Part shown: in pieces, positions 52,365 through 61,986 of the stretch
How positions within the stretch are numbered: position 1 is the stretch's first letter
Layout of the letters: every line of letters begins with the position of its first letter
Assembly (NCBI RefSeq): GCF_031624395.1
Contig: NZ_JAMQON010000001.1
Coordinates: 186,001 to 250,000, forward strand
DNA from: Halomicroarcula saliterrae
GTDB lineage: Archaea; Halobacteriota; Halobacteria; Halobacteriales; Haloarculaceae
Direction: 5' to 3'
DNA: 64,000 bases
Translations under genes and position numbers: made by a program
Notes under the pieces: model-generated
What the model saw: only the letters and a program-made list of their open reading frames with translations
Database searches by the model: none
What the model was told of the DNA's origin: nothing

Positions 52365-52868
52365 ATGAGTGGCACGTCGGACGCCCGCGCGGCCGTGACC
52401 GTCGAGCGCATCGCAGTCTGGGGAGTGGCGGTGCTGGCAGTCGCCGGGTTCGTCGCGCTCGCCGTGGGGCCGGGCGCGCAGTTCCGGACTGCCACACCGA
52501 CGGCCGACTTCGAGGCGACGTACGACAACTCGACGGGGGCGGTCACGGTGAGCCACGCCGGCGGGGACGATCTGACCGGCGAGTCCGTCGCCGTCGTCGT
52601 TACCGACGCCGACGGCGGCACGACGACGCGACTCCTGTGGGCCAACGGGTCCACGCTCCCGGTCACCGAGGGCGACTCGGTCACCGTGGACGACCCGCGC
52701 GTCGACACCGACGGCGACGGGAACTACCTCGACGCCGACGGGTCGGTCGGCTTCTACCTCGAACCCGGGGACACCGTCGACGTGGTCTGGACGGGACGAC
52801 GCCTCGGCGCGCCGGCCACCCAGACCGAGACGATCGGGACGGTGACGCTCGGTAACACGACCGGCTGA
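52365..52868 (+). CDS. Pilin-like single-helix exported protein
   Basis: A 167-aa protein with an N-terminal hydrophobic segment (ERIAVWGVAVLAVAGFVALAVGPG) and an extracellular part (ADFEATYDNSTGAVTVSHAGGDDLTGESVAVVVTDADGG). The latter matches the domain after the helix in haloarchaeal type IV pilins. The prepilin cleavage motif is not obvious. A calcium-type repeat DTDGDGNYLDADGSVGFYLEP lies near the end. It is probably a surface pilin-like or membrane-anchored protein. Confidence 0.6.
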   Translation: MSGTSDARAAVTVERIAVWGVAVLAVAGFVALAVGPGAQFRTATPTADFEATYDNSTGAVTVSHAGGDDLTGESVAVVVTDADGGTTTRLLWANGSTLPVTEGDSVTVDDPRVDTDGDGNYLDADGSVGFYLEPGDTVDVVWTGRRLGAPATQTETIGTVTLGNTTG

Positions 52869-53025
52869 GTTCGGGGCGAACGGTCGCAAGGTCCAGAAAC
52901 CGCCGGCGGTCACTCCGGCGAAGGTGACTCCGGGGTCTCCGGCCAAGCGGTCGTCGCTCCTACCACGGACGGTAGTTTTTGGCCGAAAACACGATTCGAC
53001 TGCCACTATTTCGGCGTGGCGAGAC

Positions 53026-53454
53026 TCACCCGCTCGTCAGTTTCCCGGCCAGATACGTGGCTACCTGGTCGCTTGGCTCCCCCAGTGAGAGCTTCCCCGT
53101 TCCGGCCACGGCGATACCCAGACAGCCGAGCACCACTGCCACGCTGGAGACGTGCGGTCCCGTGAGTGCGATGGCCACCACCATTATCGGCAGGACCGCC
53201 ACGGCGCTGAGGCGGCCAGCGACCCCCATCCCCACGAGAGCTCCGCCGAGGAGTTCGACGACGCCGACGAACAGCACCATGACACCGGCGACCGGTATCC
53301 CCAGTTCCGCGAACTGGCTGGCGGACGACCCGTAGTTCAGCAACTTCGTCGCCCCCGCGGGAACGAGCAACACGGCGACAATCCCTCGGAACAACAGCGG
53401 GCCCCACTCGACGAGCGCTGTGGTGGCCGCCTGACCTCGGTTCTCGCCCGTCAT
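53026..53454 (-). CDS. DoxX family membrane protein
   Basis: A 142-aa protein with four helices (VEWGPLLFRGIVAVLLVPAGATKLL, AELGIPVAGVMVLFVGVVELLGGALVG, LSAVAVLPIMVVAIALTG, VAVVLGCLGIAVAGTG), a DoxX/DoxD-type topology. The conserved AGATKLL and GVVELLGG match the family. DoxX proteins are linked to redox or sulfur chemistry but the exact function here is unclear. Start ATG at 53454; the upstream frame is Arg-rich. It is convergent with the pilin-like gene. Confidence 0.8.
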   Translation of the reverse strand: MTGENRGQAATTALVEWGPLLFRGIVAVLLVPAGATKLLNYGSSASQFAELGIPVAGVMVLFVGVVELLGGALVGMGVAGRLSAVAVLPIMVVAIALTGPHVSSVAVVLGCLGIAVAGTGKLSLGEPSDQVATYLAGKLTSG

Positions 53455-53938
53455 CGGCTTTTCCCGTACGGGCTCGCTTCCACAGCCGCCGCGAAGGCAC
53501 CGGTCACGCTGCGTGCCTCCCGGTAGTCGGACCATCGACCGCTGCGAGGGCACCACTGGCGGGACCGCCGACGGGCGCACTGGGCACTGCTGGGGCGAGT
53601 GTCACGGGCACCGTCTCGGTCCGGCGACGCGCTGTGACAGCTCCGCCGCCGGTTGCCACTCCCCACTGCGATCTCTCTGCGCGATTCCATGCCGTAGCCG
53701 GTAGTGAGCCCACCGGCGCTGACCCGGCTATCTCGCATGCCGCCTCAGTATAGCAGTCCCTCGGATAAATATCACTAGGTATTAATTTAATATATGAACT
53801 TACGCGCTTGAACGTCGGCGGTTCGTTGGCCACAGCGCGGTACGCGTCGAGCACGACCGACCCGGCGCGCGAGCCGACGGCTCGCGGTACCGTTCTCTTC
53901 GAGAAGGGCGCCGCTGTACTCGTCTTCCGAACAGCAGA

Positions 53939-53969
53939 AGCCGACGAGGACGACTCGTCCTTTCAGTCC
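53939..53969. repeat. Direct repeat, 31 bp (copy 1)
   Basis: An exact 31-base match to 54034-54064, offset by 95 bases. It contains the inverted repeat GGACGA-C-TCGTCC. Copy 2 includes the last dnaK codons and stop, so this copy looks like a duplicate of the dnaK 3' end. Confidence 0.8.
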
Positions 53970-53970
53970 C

Positions 53971-54033
53971 CTCAGAAAGCTTCCTTCGGTCGCTTTCTGA
54001 GACACCGATAGACTTCGCTACGCTCGTCTATCG
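53971..54033 (-). terminator. Two hairpins downstream of dnaK
   Basis: 53971-54001 is CTCAGAAAGC, loop TTCCTTCGGTC (11 bases), GCTTTCTGAG. 54006-54033 is CGATAGAC, 12-base loop TTCGCTACGCTC, GTCTATCG. The second loop is one mismatch from TCGCTTCGCTC, so the dnaK transcript reads GAGCGTAGCGA. They lie between the two 31-bp repeats. Confidence 0.55.
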
Positions 54034-54057
54034 AGCCGACGAGGACGACTCGTCCTT

Positions 54058-54064
<7 letters not shown>
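54034..54064. repeat. Direct repeat, 31 bp (copy 2, over the dnaK stop)
   Basis: The second copy spans the stop codon and last two dnaK codons (54058-54064) and 24 bases downstream. The sequence also contains GGACGA-C-TCGTCC as a short hairpin. See copy 1 at 53939. Confidence 0.8.
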
Positions 54065-55953
<1,889 letters not shown>

Positions 55954-55980
55954 CTTACCATGTCGTACCGGACTCGGCCG

Positions 55981-55989
55981 GTTAAAAGT
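55981..55989 (-). promoter_or_regulatory. TATA-like box of dnaK
   Basis: GTTAAAAGT (as read on plus) lies 28-36 bases before the dnaK ATG at 55953. It indicates that dnaK has a promoter separate from grpE, 207 bases downstream of the grpE stop. Confidence 0.45.
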
Positions 55990-56168
55990 TGCTAGATGGG
56001 ACGACTCCCAAACCGTGAGGAGTGGCCGCCTGCCGTCGGTTTTCACCGGGTAACGGTTGGCCGACCGGTGCGTATTTACAGTACCGCAATTTCACCGCTC
56101 ACAGCAGCTCGCTGTCGATTTAAGCGGGGGCGGTGTCCGCGGTTCCGACGGTCACTGCTCGCCTGTTC

Positions 56169-56196
56169 GGCGACAGCTCGCTTCGCCCGTGTCGCC
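56169..56196 (-). terminator. Hairpin at the grpE 3' end
   Basis: GGCGACA and TGTCGCC form a 7-bp stem with a 14-base loop that contains TCGCTTCGC; its last base overlaps the grpE stop codon. The grpE transcript thus reads GCGAAGCGA in the loop, like other members of the family. Confidence 0.45.
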
Positions 56197-56870
56197 TACT
56201 CCTCGCTGACCGTGACCTGTGCCTCGCGCAGTACCTTGTCGGCCATCTCGTAGCCGGGGCGGTGGACCTCCGCGATGGCACCGGGTTCCTCCTCGCTCTC
56301 GACGTTCGCGAGCACCTGGTGCTGTGTCGGGTCCACGTCTTCGCCGGGCTCCGGGTCGATGACGGCCACGTTCTCGGCCTGGAGCACGTCGTCCAGCTGG
56401 CGGAGCGTCGACTCGACGCCGCTGCGTATCTCCGTGTCCTCGTCCTGTTCGAGCGCGCGTTCGAGGTTGTCCCGAACGTCCAGAATCCGACCCACGAGGT
56501 CTTCCGTCGCGCGCTGTTTCTCCTCCTCCCGGCGCTTTTTCATCCGCTTCTTGTAGTTCTGGAACTCCGCCTGCTTGCGCTTTAGCTTGTCTCCCAGTTC
56601 TTCGGTCTTGTCTTCGAGTTCCTCGACTTCGGTCTCCAGCGTCTCGTTCCGGCTCCGCAGCGCCGCGAGCTCGCGGGCGATCTCCTCGGGGTCGGACTCG
56701 GCGATTCGGTCGACGAGGTCCGCGTCGGCCTCGCCCGCGACGTCGTCGAGGTCTATCTCGTCGGTGTCGACGTCCTCTGGCGCGCCCTCGATATCGACGT
56801 CGGCCGCCTCGGTGTCGGCATCCCCGTCGTCGGATGTCGTCGCCTCCTCGGCTGCGTCCTGCTCACTCAT
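56196..56870 (-). CDS. grpE: GrpE nucleotide-exchange factor
   Basis: A 224-aa cochaperone that releases ADP from DnaK. An acidic N-terminal 70 residues precede a long coiled coil (AELREL-type heptads, LAALRSRNETLETEVEELEDKTEEL) and a C-terminal GrpE signature (VLEQALEQ-like DNLERALEQDEDTEIRSG, VESEEEPGAIAEVHRPGYEMADKVLREAQVTVS). It is upstream of dnaK, on the same strand. A GAATAAAAG box (56892-56900) lies 22-30 bases before the ATG. Confidence 0.96.
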   Translation of the reverse strand: MSEQDAAEEATTSDDGDADTEAADVDIEGAPEDVDTDEIDLDDVAGEADADLVDRIAESDPEEIARELAALRSRNETLETEVEELEDKTEELGDKLKRKQAEFQNYKKRMKKRREEEKQRATEDLVGRILDVRDNLERALEQDEDTEIRSGVESTLRQLDDVLQAENVAVIDPEPGEDVDPTQHQVLANVESEEEPGAIAEVHRPGYEMADKVLREAQVTVSEE

Positions 56871-56891
56871 ACCCGAACGGAGTGGTCACGC

Positions 56892-56900
56892 GAATAAAAG
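56892..56900 (-). promoter_or_regulatory. TATA-like box of grpE
   Basis: GAATAAAAG (as read on plus) is 22-30 bases upstream of the grpE ATG at 56870. It is one of only two AT-rich stretches in the gap. The other, at 56927-56938, faces the opposite gene. Confidence 0.45.
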
Positions 56901-56926
56901 GATTCAGAAACGCGGTGCTCGCCAAG

Positions 56927-56938
56927 AAAATATATATC
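56927..56938 (+). promoter_or_regulatory. TATA-like box for the SRPBCC-DoxX operon
   Basis: AAAATATATATC lies 85 bases before the ATG at 57023. If used, it gives a leader of about 60 bases. An in-frame ATG at 56951 lies too near to this box for a normal promoter, so 57023 is favoured as start. Confidence 0.4.
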
Positions 56939-57022
56939 GGCGCCCCATCGATGAAAACATATGCATCAGACACCGTCGCTGGCGGCGCGGAACATGACTG
57001 CTGTGCTGTGTGGACCCGTCGT

Positions 57023-57925
57023 ATGAGCCGGGACGCGATATACGTCGAGCGGCTGGTCAGCGGGCCGCTGGACGCGGTGTGGGAGCGCACTCAGGAGCCC
57101 GACGAGCACGAGCGGTGGGACCTCCGGTTCTCGGAGATTGACTACCTCCCACGGGCGGAGGGCGAACCACAGCGGTTCACCTACGCGACCCGCATCGGCT
57201 TCGGGTTCGGTGTCGAGGGGACCGGCGAGTCGGTCGCGACCAACGAGGACGGCGAGGAGACGACCTCGGTGCTCTCCTTCCGGAGCGACCAGCGCCGCTC
57301 GCTCATCAGCGAGGGGCGGGGGTTCTGGCGGTACGTCGAGACCGACGACGGGCTCCGGTTTCTCACCGAGTACAACTACGAGACCCGCTGGGGCCCTGTC
57401 GGGGCGCTCGTCGACCGACTCGCGTTCCGGCCGCTGCTGGGGTGGGCCACCGCGCTCAGCTTCGACGTGCTTGCCCGCTGGGTCGAGGACGGGACACCGC
57501 CGGCGGCAAGCTACCGGGCCTTCTTCGCCCACGCCGTCGCCAGGGTCGGCCTGGCGCTCATCTGGGTGTATCAGGGGCTCGTTCCGAAGCTGCTCGTCGG
57601 CCACCCGGCGGAGCTCGCCCCGTTCCGCCGCGCCGGCCTCGGCAGCGTCGCGGGCGAGGCGGTCGTCGCGCTCGGGGTCGCCGAACTGGCCGTCGGCGTC
57701 GCGCTCCTGGTCTGGTGGCGCTCCTCGTGGCTCGCCTATCTGGCGGGGCTGGCCCCCGTCGCGCTGACCGCCGGTGCCGTGGCGACCGACCCGGGTGTCG
57801 CGCTCGGGCCGTACAACCCCGTCGTGACGGCCGTCGGGATGGCCGCGCTGGGCCTCGTCGCCGGACGGCTGGCCGGGCGCGTCCCCACAGCGTCGAACTG
57901 CCTGCGGACTGCTCCCGACGGATGA
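57023..57925 (+). CDS. SRPBCC domain fused to DoxX-like membrane domain
   Basis: A 300-aa protein. Residues 1-150 form a START-like ligand pocket (YVERLVSGPLDAVWERTQEPDEHERWDLRFSEIDYL and FRSDQRRSLISEGRGFWRYVET). Residues 165-295 hold four helices of DoxX/DUF4267 type (VGLALIWVYQGLVPKLL, VVALGVAELAVGVALLVWW). It is the first gene of a three-gene unit with overlapping frames: its stop overlaps the next ATG by four bases. A joint role in modifying or sensing membrane components is likely. Confidence 0.75.
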   Translation: MSRDAIYVERLVSGPLDAVWERTQEPDEHERWDLRFSEIDYLPRAEGEPQRFTYATRIGFGFGVEGTGESVATNEDGEETTSVLSFRSDQRRSLISEGRGFWRYVETDDGLRFLTEYNYETRWGPVGALVDRLAFRPLLGWATALSFDVLARWVEDGTPPAASYRAFFAHAVARVGLALIWVYQGLVPKLLVGHPAELAPFRRAGLGSVAGEAVVALGVAELAVGVALLVWWRSSWLAYLAGLAPVALTAGAVATDPGVALGPYNPVVTAVGMAALGLVAGRLAGRVPTASNCLRTAPDG

Positions 57926-58584
57926 ACAGCGTCTTCCAGCGGGCGCTCGGGCCGGCGTACGACGAGCTCCACCCGGCCATCGCCGAGCGGTACGCGCTGA
58001 CCAGCGCGGACGGCACGCGCTGTGTCGGCCGGGGCCGGATGTACTCGGTCCGTCACAACCCGCTGGCGCTCCCGGTGCTGTGGGCCGGCACCCGCCGGAA
58101 CCTGCTCTTTCCCGAGCAGGGGGCAGACGTCCCCTTCGAGGTCCGGACGACCCCGTTCGACGACGACGGCGTCGAGACAGTCGCGTACGTCCGGCAGTTC
58201 GACCTGGGGCGCGAGCGGCGGTTCGACGCCTACATGCGGTACGACGAGCGTCGGGACTGCGTCGTCGACGCGCTCGGGACCCATCGGAACCCGGTGACAG
58301 AGCTCCACTTCACGGTTACCGAGGGGGACGCGCTCCGCATCGGCACCGGCGCACAGTGGGTTCGCCTCGGCGACCGGCAGGTACCGGTACCGCGGCCGCT
58401 CCGGGCCGCCGTGACCGTCGTCGAGCGCTACGACGACGAGCTCGACCGCTTCGAGATCAGCGTCTCGGTGGCCAACCCGCTCCTGGGGCCGGTGTTCGCC
58501 TACGACGGCTGGTTCACCGTCGAGTTCGAGCCCGTTCCCCGCCTGCCCGAGACGGACGCCCCGGCGGACCGGGACCTCGGTTGA
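57922..58584 (+). CDS. DUF4166 family protein
   Basis: A 220-aa cytosolic protein. It has VFQRALGPAYDELHPAIAERYAL, GRGRMYSVRHNPLALPVLWAGTRRNLLFPE and a later DRFEISVSVANPLLGPVFAYDGWFTVEFE, which match the DUF4166 pattern. Its ATG overlaps the first gene by four bases and its stop shares a base with the next start (TGATG). DUF4166 is often found with SRPBCC/DoxX and YndJ proteins. The function is unknown. Confidence 0.72.
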   Translation: MNSVFQRALGPAYDELHPAIAERYALTSADGTRCVGRGRMYSVRHNPLALPVLWAGTRRNLLFPEQGADVPFEVRTTPFDDDGVETVAYVRQFDLGRERRFDAYMRYDERRDCVVDALGTHRNPVTELHFTVTEGDALRIGTGAQWVRLGDRQVPVPRPLRAAVTVVERYDDELDRFEISVSVANPLLGPVFAYDGWFTVEFEPVPRLPETDAPADRDLG

Positions 58585-60095
58585 TGTCGCCCCCTGCCAG
58601 GACGGCGACCGACGACCCGGCTCGGGCGTGGCTCCCGACGCTCGCCGACGCCAGCGCCGCTGCCGGCGCCGTCGCCTGGCTGGTCGTCGTCTCGGCCGCC
58701 GAGCTGGACACCGACCGGGCGCTGGCCGCGCTGGGTATCCTGGTGGTGGTCCCGCTGGTGTTGCGGCTGGCCGACACGCCCCGCCGGGACGGCAGCCGCT
58801 CGCGGTGGTACGCGCTCGCGGTTCTGAGCCAGCCGCTGACAGCCGTCCCGGCGGTCGGCTCGCTGACCCTGGGGACCGGGCCGACGGCGGCGGCCGCCGC
58901 CGTCCCCTGGGCGCTGGCGGCGCTCGCCGCCGGCGGTTTCGGCCTGTGGCGGCTGCTCGGTCGCGGTCCCTGGCCGCTCGCGGAACTGGCCCTCGACGCG
59001 GGGCTGGGGTACGTCGCCGCGGGCGGGGTCGTCCTGCTGCTGAACCGCGCCGGCGCCGCTGTGGTGGCTCCGCCGGTCGCCGCCCCGCTCGCTGTCGGCC
59101 ACGTTCTCGCCGCCGGCACGGGTCTCACGACGGTCGCCGGGCTCGCCGGTCGGTGTGGCCCGGACGGACGACTCGGCACGGTGCTGTGGGTGACGACCGC
59201 CGTCGTCGCCGTCGGGCCGGCCGGCGTCGCTCTCACGGCGAGCGGGTCGGCCCTCGGCCCGTGGTCGGTCGGTGTGAGCGCAGCCGCTCTCGGCGTCGCC
59301 GTGGCGGCGCTGGCCGGGTGGCGGTTCGCCATCCCCGACTCGCCGGCCCGGCCGCCGGGCATCCCGTTCAGTCGGCTGGGAGCCGGGTGGCGCGTCGGTG
59401 CGGATTTCCTCGACCGTCGGGGCCTGACGCGGGAGACGGCCGTCGCCGGGATGGTCGACTCGGTCGAGGCGTACGCCTGCCGGGGGTTCGACCCCGCTGC
59501 CGTCGCCCCGCCGGTCCGCCGGTTCTACGAGCGAACCGGCGAGTACGCCCTTGCGGTCGAGCCCGACTGGGCGCCCCCCTGGGGGTGGCTCGCTCGGCTG
59601 TACCGCCCCGTCGCGACGCGAATCGGGCAGCTCTCTATCCCGCTGGCGCCCGTCGCCGGGGACGCCGCGCTGACCGGTCGGGTGGTCGGTGTCGGCGGCG
59701 CGGACCCTGCGACGGGCGACCACGCCTGGATTCGGTCCAACGCCGACCGCGTGACCGACGCCCGGCGGATGACGTACGTCGGCGTCTACGACCGGTACGT
59801 CGGTGACGACCGGCCGTTCCTGCGCGTGGTGTTCCCGCTCCCGGGGGCGAACCTGACCGGCATCCTCCGCGTCGAAAACGACGGCGACGGGCTGGTCCTG
59901 TCGTCGTTCCCGGCCCGGGACAACGCCGACGACGCCGGCCTCTACCTCGTCGTCGGGGGCGCCGGCGTCCGGCTCCCGCTAAACGAGACGCTCGTCGTCC
60001 ATCCGGACGGGGAGGCGGTCGGGGCGACACACCGCGTCGAGGCGCTGGGGGTCCGGCTGTTCACCCTCCGGTACGACATCACTCGTTGCACGTAG
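58584..60095 (+). CDS. YndJ-like multi-pass membrane protein with soluble C-terminal domain
   Basis: A 503-aa protein. The first 260 residues hold about eight helices (AAAGAVAWLVVVSAAEL, ALGILVVVPLVLRLAD, AALAAGGFGLWRLLG, VTTAVVAVGPAGVALTA). Residues about 290-503 are soluble: PPVRRFYERTGEYALAVEPDWAPPWGWLARLYRPVATRIGQ, RDNADDAGLYLV, VRLPLNETLVVHP. This arrangement is like YndJ of Bacillus. As the third gene in an overlapping operon it probably works with the SRPBCC-DoxX and DUF4166 proteins. Confidence 0.7.
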   Translation: MSPPARTATDDPARAWLPTLADASAAAGAVAWLVVVSAAELDTDRALAALGILVVVPLVLRLADTPRRDGSRSRWYALAVLSQPLTAVPAVGSLTLGTGPTAAAAAVPWALAALAAGGFGLWRLLGRGPWPLAELALDAGLGYVAAGGVVLLLNRAGAAVVAPPVAAPLAVGHVLAAGTGLTTVAGLAGRCGPDGRLGTVLWVTTAVVAVGPAGVALTASGSALGPWSVGVSAAALGVAVAALAGWRFAIPDSPARPPGIPFSRLGAGWRVGADFLDRRGLTRETAVAGMVDSVEAYACRGFDPAAVAPPVRRFYERTGEYALAVEPDWAPPWGWLARLYRPVATRIGQLSIPLAPVAGDAALTGRVVGVGGADPATGDHAWIRSNADRVTDARRMTYVGVYDRYVGDDRPFLRVVFPLPGANLTGILRVENDGDGLVLSSFPARDNADDAGLYLVVGGAGVRLPLNETLVVHPDGEAVGATHRVEALGVRLFTLRYDITRCT

Positions 60096-60138
60096 CGACC
60101 GCGAAACCGTTATCCACGGCGTCGCCGAACTCCCGACG

Positions 60139-61473
60139 ATGCTGGAGCTGACGTTCGAGGAGGGCACCGTCCGAATCACGGGCGACGTGCCGGCGGACCT
60201 GCCCGGTGTCGCGACGGACAGCCGCTCGAAATCCGCGCGCGCACCGGCCTACCGCTACGCCGACCTCCGCGCCGCACTGGACGACCGCGGGCTCGACTAC
60301 GCCGACCGCGTCCTCGACACCGCGCCGGTCGACCTCTCGACGACGTACGAACTCCGCGAGTACCAGCGGGCGGCCCTCGATAGCTGGCGCGGCGCCGACG
60401 ACCGCGGCTGTCTGGAACTCCCGACGGGCAGTGGCAAGACCGTCATCGGCATCGCGGCGATGGTCGCGCTCGGGACGCCGACCCTCGTCGTGGTCCCGAC
60501 CATCGACCTCCTCGAACAGTGGCAGCGCGAGCTCGAAACCGAGTTCCAGCGGCCTATCGGCCGGCTGGGCGGCGGCGAGCAGCGCGTGGAAGCTGTCACG
60601 GTCGCCACCTACGACTCGGCGTATCTCCGGGCCGACGAACTGGGCGACCGGTTCGGGCTCGTGGTCTTCGACGAGGTCCACCACTTGGGCGGCGAGGGGT
60701 ATCGTGACATCGCCCGGCTGCTCGCGGCTCCGGCACGGCTGGGCCTCACCGCGACGTTCGAGCGGCCCGACGACGCTCACGAGGTCGTCGAGGAGCTCGT
60801 CGGCCCGCTCGTCCAGTCGGTCGCGGTCGACGATTTGGCGGGCGAACACCTCGCCGACTACGACATCAAGCGAATCGCGGTCGAGCTGACCGACGACGAG
60901 CGCGAACGGTACGAGGAGCACCAGGGCACCTTCACGGACTACCTCAAACGGTCGAACATTTCGCTCCGCTCGGGCAGCGACTACCAGGAACTCGTGAAAC
61001 GGTCGGGCACCGACCCGAAGGCACGCGAGGCCCTGCTGGCCAAACAGCGCGCCCGCGAGGTGATGATGAACGCCCAGCGGAAGGTCGAGCGGCTGGCGGA
61101 CATCTTAGAGCGCCACCGGGGCGACCGCGTCATCGTCTTCACGGCGTACACCGACCTCGTCTACCGCCTCTCCGAGCGGTTCCTGCTCCCAGCCATCACC
61201 CACGAGACGGGCGCGGCCGAGCGCCGCGAGATACTCGACCGGTTCCGCGACGGCACGTACTCCCGGGTCGTGACCGCGAATGTCCTCGACGAGGGGGTCG
61301 ACGTGCCCGACGCCAACGTCGCCGTGGTGCTCTCGGGCAGCGGCTCGGAGCGGGAGTTCACCCAGCGGCTGGGCCGGATTCTCCGGCCGAAGTCGGACGG
61401 TTCGCGGGCGCTGCTGTACGAACTCGTCACCGAGGAGACCGCCGAGGAGCGGGTGGCTCGGCGGCGGCGCTAG
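60139..61473 (+). CDS. XPB helicase with damage-recognition domain
   Basis: A 444-aa superfamily 2 helicase. Residues 1-65 form a damage-recognition-type domain (LELTFEEGTVRITGDVPADLPG). The helicase core has TTYELREYQRAALDSW, LPTGSGKT (Walker A), DEVHH, GLTATFERPD, and C-terminal QRLGRILRPK (motif VI). It is the XPB that pairs with Bax1 in archaea, here two genes downstream. Smaller than the 610-aa paralogue at 8372. It unwinds DNA in repair, with Bax1 providing the nuclease. Confidence 0.9.
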   Translation: MLELTFEEGTVRITGDVPADLPGVATDSRSKSARAPAYRYADLRAALDDRGLDYADRVLDTAPVDLSTTYELREYQRAALDSWRGADDRGCLELPTGSGKTVIGIAAMVALGTPTLVVVPTIDLLEQWQRELETEFQRPIGRLGGGEQRVEAVTVATYDSAYLRADELGDRFGLVVFDEVHHLGGEGYRDIARLLAAPARLGLTATFERPDDAHEVVEELVGPLVQSVAVDDLAGEHLADYDIKRIAVELTDDERERYEEHQGTFTDYLKRSNISLRSGSDYQELVKRSGTDPKAREALLAKQRAREVMMNAQRKVERLADILERHRGDRVIVFTAYTDLVYRLSERFLLPAITHETGAAERREILDRFRDGTYSRVVTANVLDEGVDVPDANVAVVLSGSGSEREFTQRLGRILRPKSDGSRALLYELVTEETAEERVARRRR

Positions 61474-61516
61474 CCGGCGACCAACATCTATACGCGGGGA
61501 CGCTCTAGTAGACGAC

Positions 61517-61912
61517 GTGACAGATACCGACGACACACCGGCGCTCAGCGAGGCCGAACTGGCGGCGCTGCACGAGGCCGAACTCGGTGTCGAGTGGATG
61601 CGACGAGCCCACGGCAGCCTCGTCGAGGTCCACCACGCGACCGGGCACGCGATGGACCACCTCCACGAGGCCGAGGCGACGCTGCGGGAGCACGGGCACA
61701 CGGAGCTTGCCGACCAGTTGCGGGACGAACTACTCCCCAGCGGGGCCATCGAGGACCGCTGGACCTACGACCTGCTGGAGACGTTCGAGTCCGGCATCCT
61801 CGCGGACGTGACCGACTACGAGCGGCTGGTCCGCGAGCAACTCGCCGACGGCCGGCGCCACCTCACCGAGCGCCGCCAGGAGCGCGAGTGGAAACGCCGC
61901 GCGGGGGAGTAG
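61517..61912 (+). CDS. 131-aa helical protein between XPB and Bax1
   Basis: An alpha-helical protein: AALHEAELGVEWMRRAHGSLVEVHHATGHAMDHLHEAE, LRDELLPSGAIEDRWTYDLLETFESGILADV and a basic C-terminus (HLTERRQEREWKRRAGE). It starts at GTG 61517, 43 bases after xpb, and ends 74 bases before bax1. The histidine-rich stretch HHATGHAMDHLHE could bind metal. It may be a third component of the repair module. No family was recognised. Confidence 0.65.
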   Translation: MTDTDDTPALSEAELAALHEAELGVEWMRRAHGSLVEVHHATGHAMDHLHEAEATLREHGHTELADQLRDELLPSGAIEDRWTYDLLETFESGILADVTDYERLVREQLADGRRHLTERRQEREWKRRAGE

Positions 61913-61986
61913 CGAGGGAGCGGTCCCGCAGCGCGACGGGGAGCCGGCACGGACGATTTTTGTACCGTGCTCTCCCACTGTCGCCC

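Larger units (their letters stand above)
53455..54057. other. 603-base region between DoxX and dnaK: AT island, duplicated 31-mer, hairpins
   Basis: No frame here looks like a gene. Bases 53750-53800 are an AT island (cggataaatatcactaggt) that may be a promoter of the upstream doxX gene or an insertion scar. Bases 53800-53935 are GC-rich without a recognisable product. Bases 53939-54064 hold two copies of a 31-mer and two hairpins between them, next to the dnaK stop. Confidence 0.4.

Noticed and set aside
53504-53854. Minus-strand frame across the AT island upstream of doxX
   Set aside because: The frame spans a strong AT-rich stretch and has Arg/Ala-rich composition; no domain was seen.
56951-57022. 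N-terminal extension MKTYASDTVAGGAEHD of the SRPBCC-DoxX gene
   Set aside because: The START-like domain begins at 57023; the extension has two Cys and no homology, and its ATG is too close to the TATA-like box.
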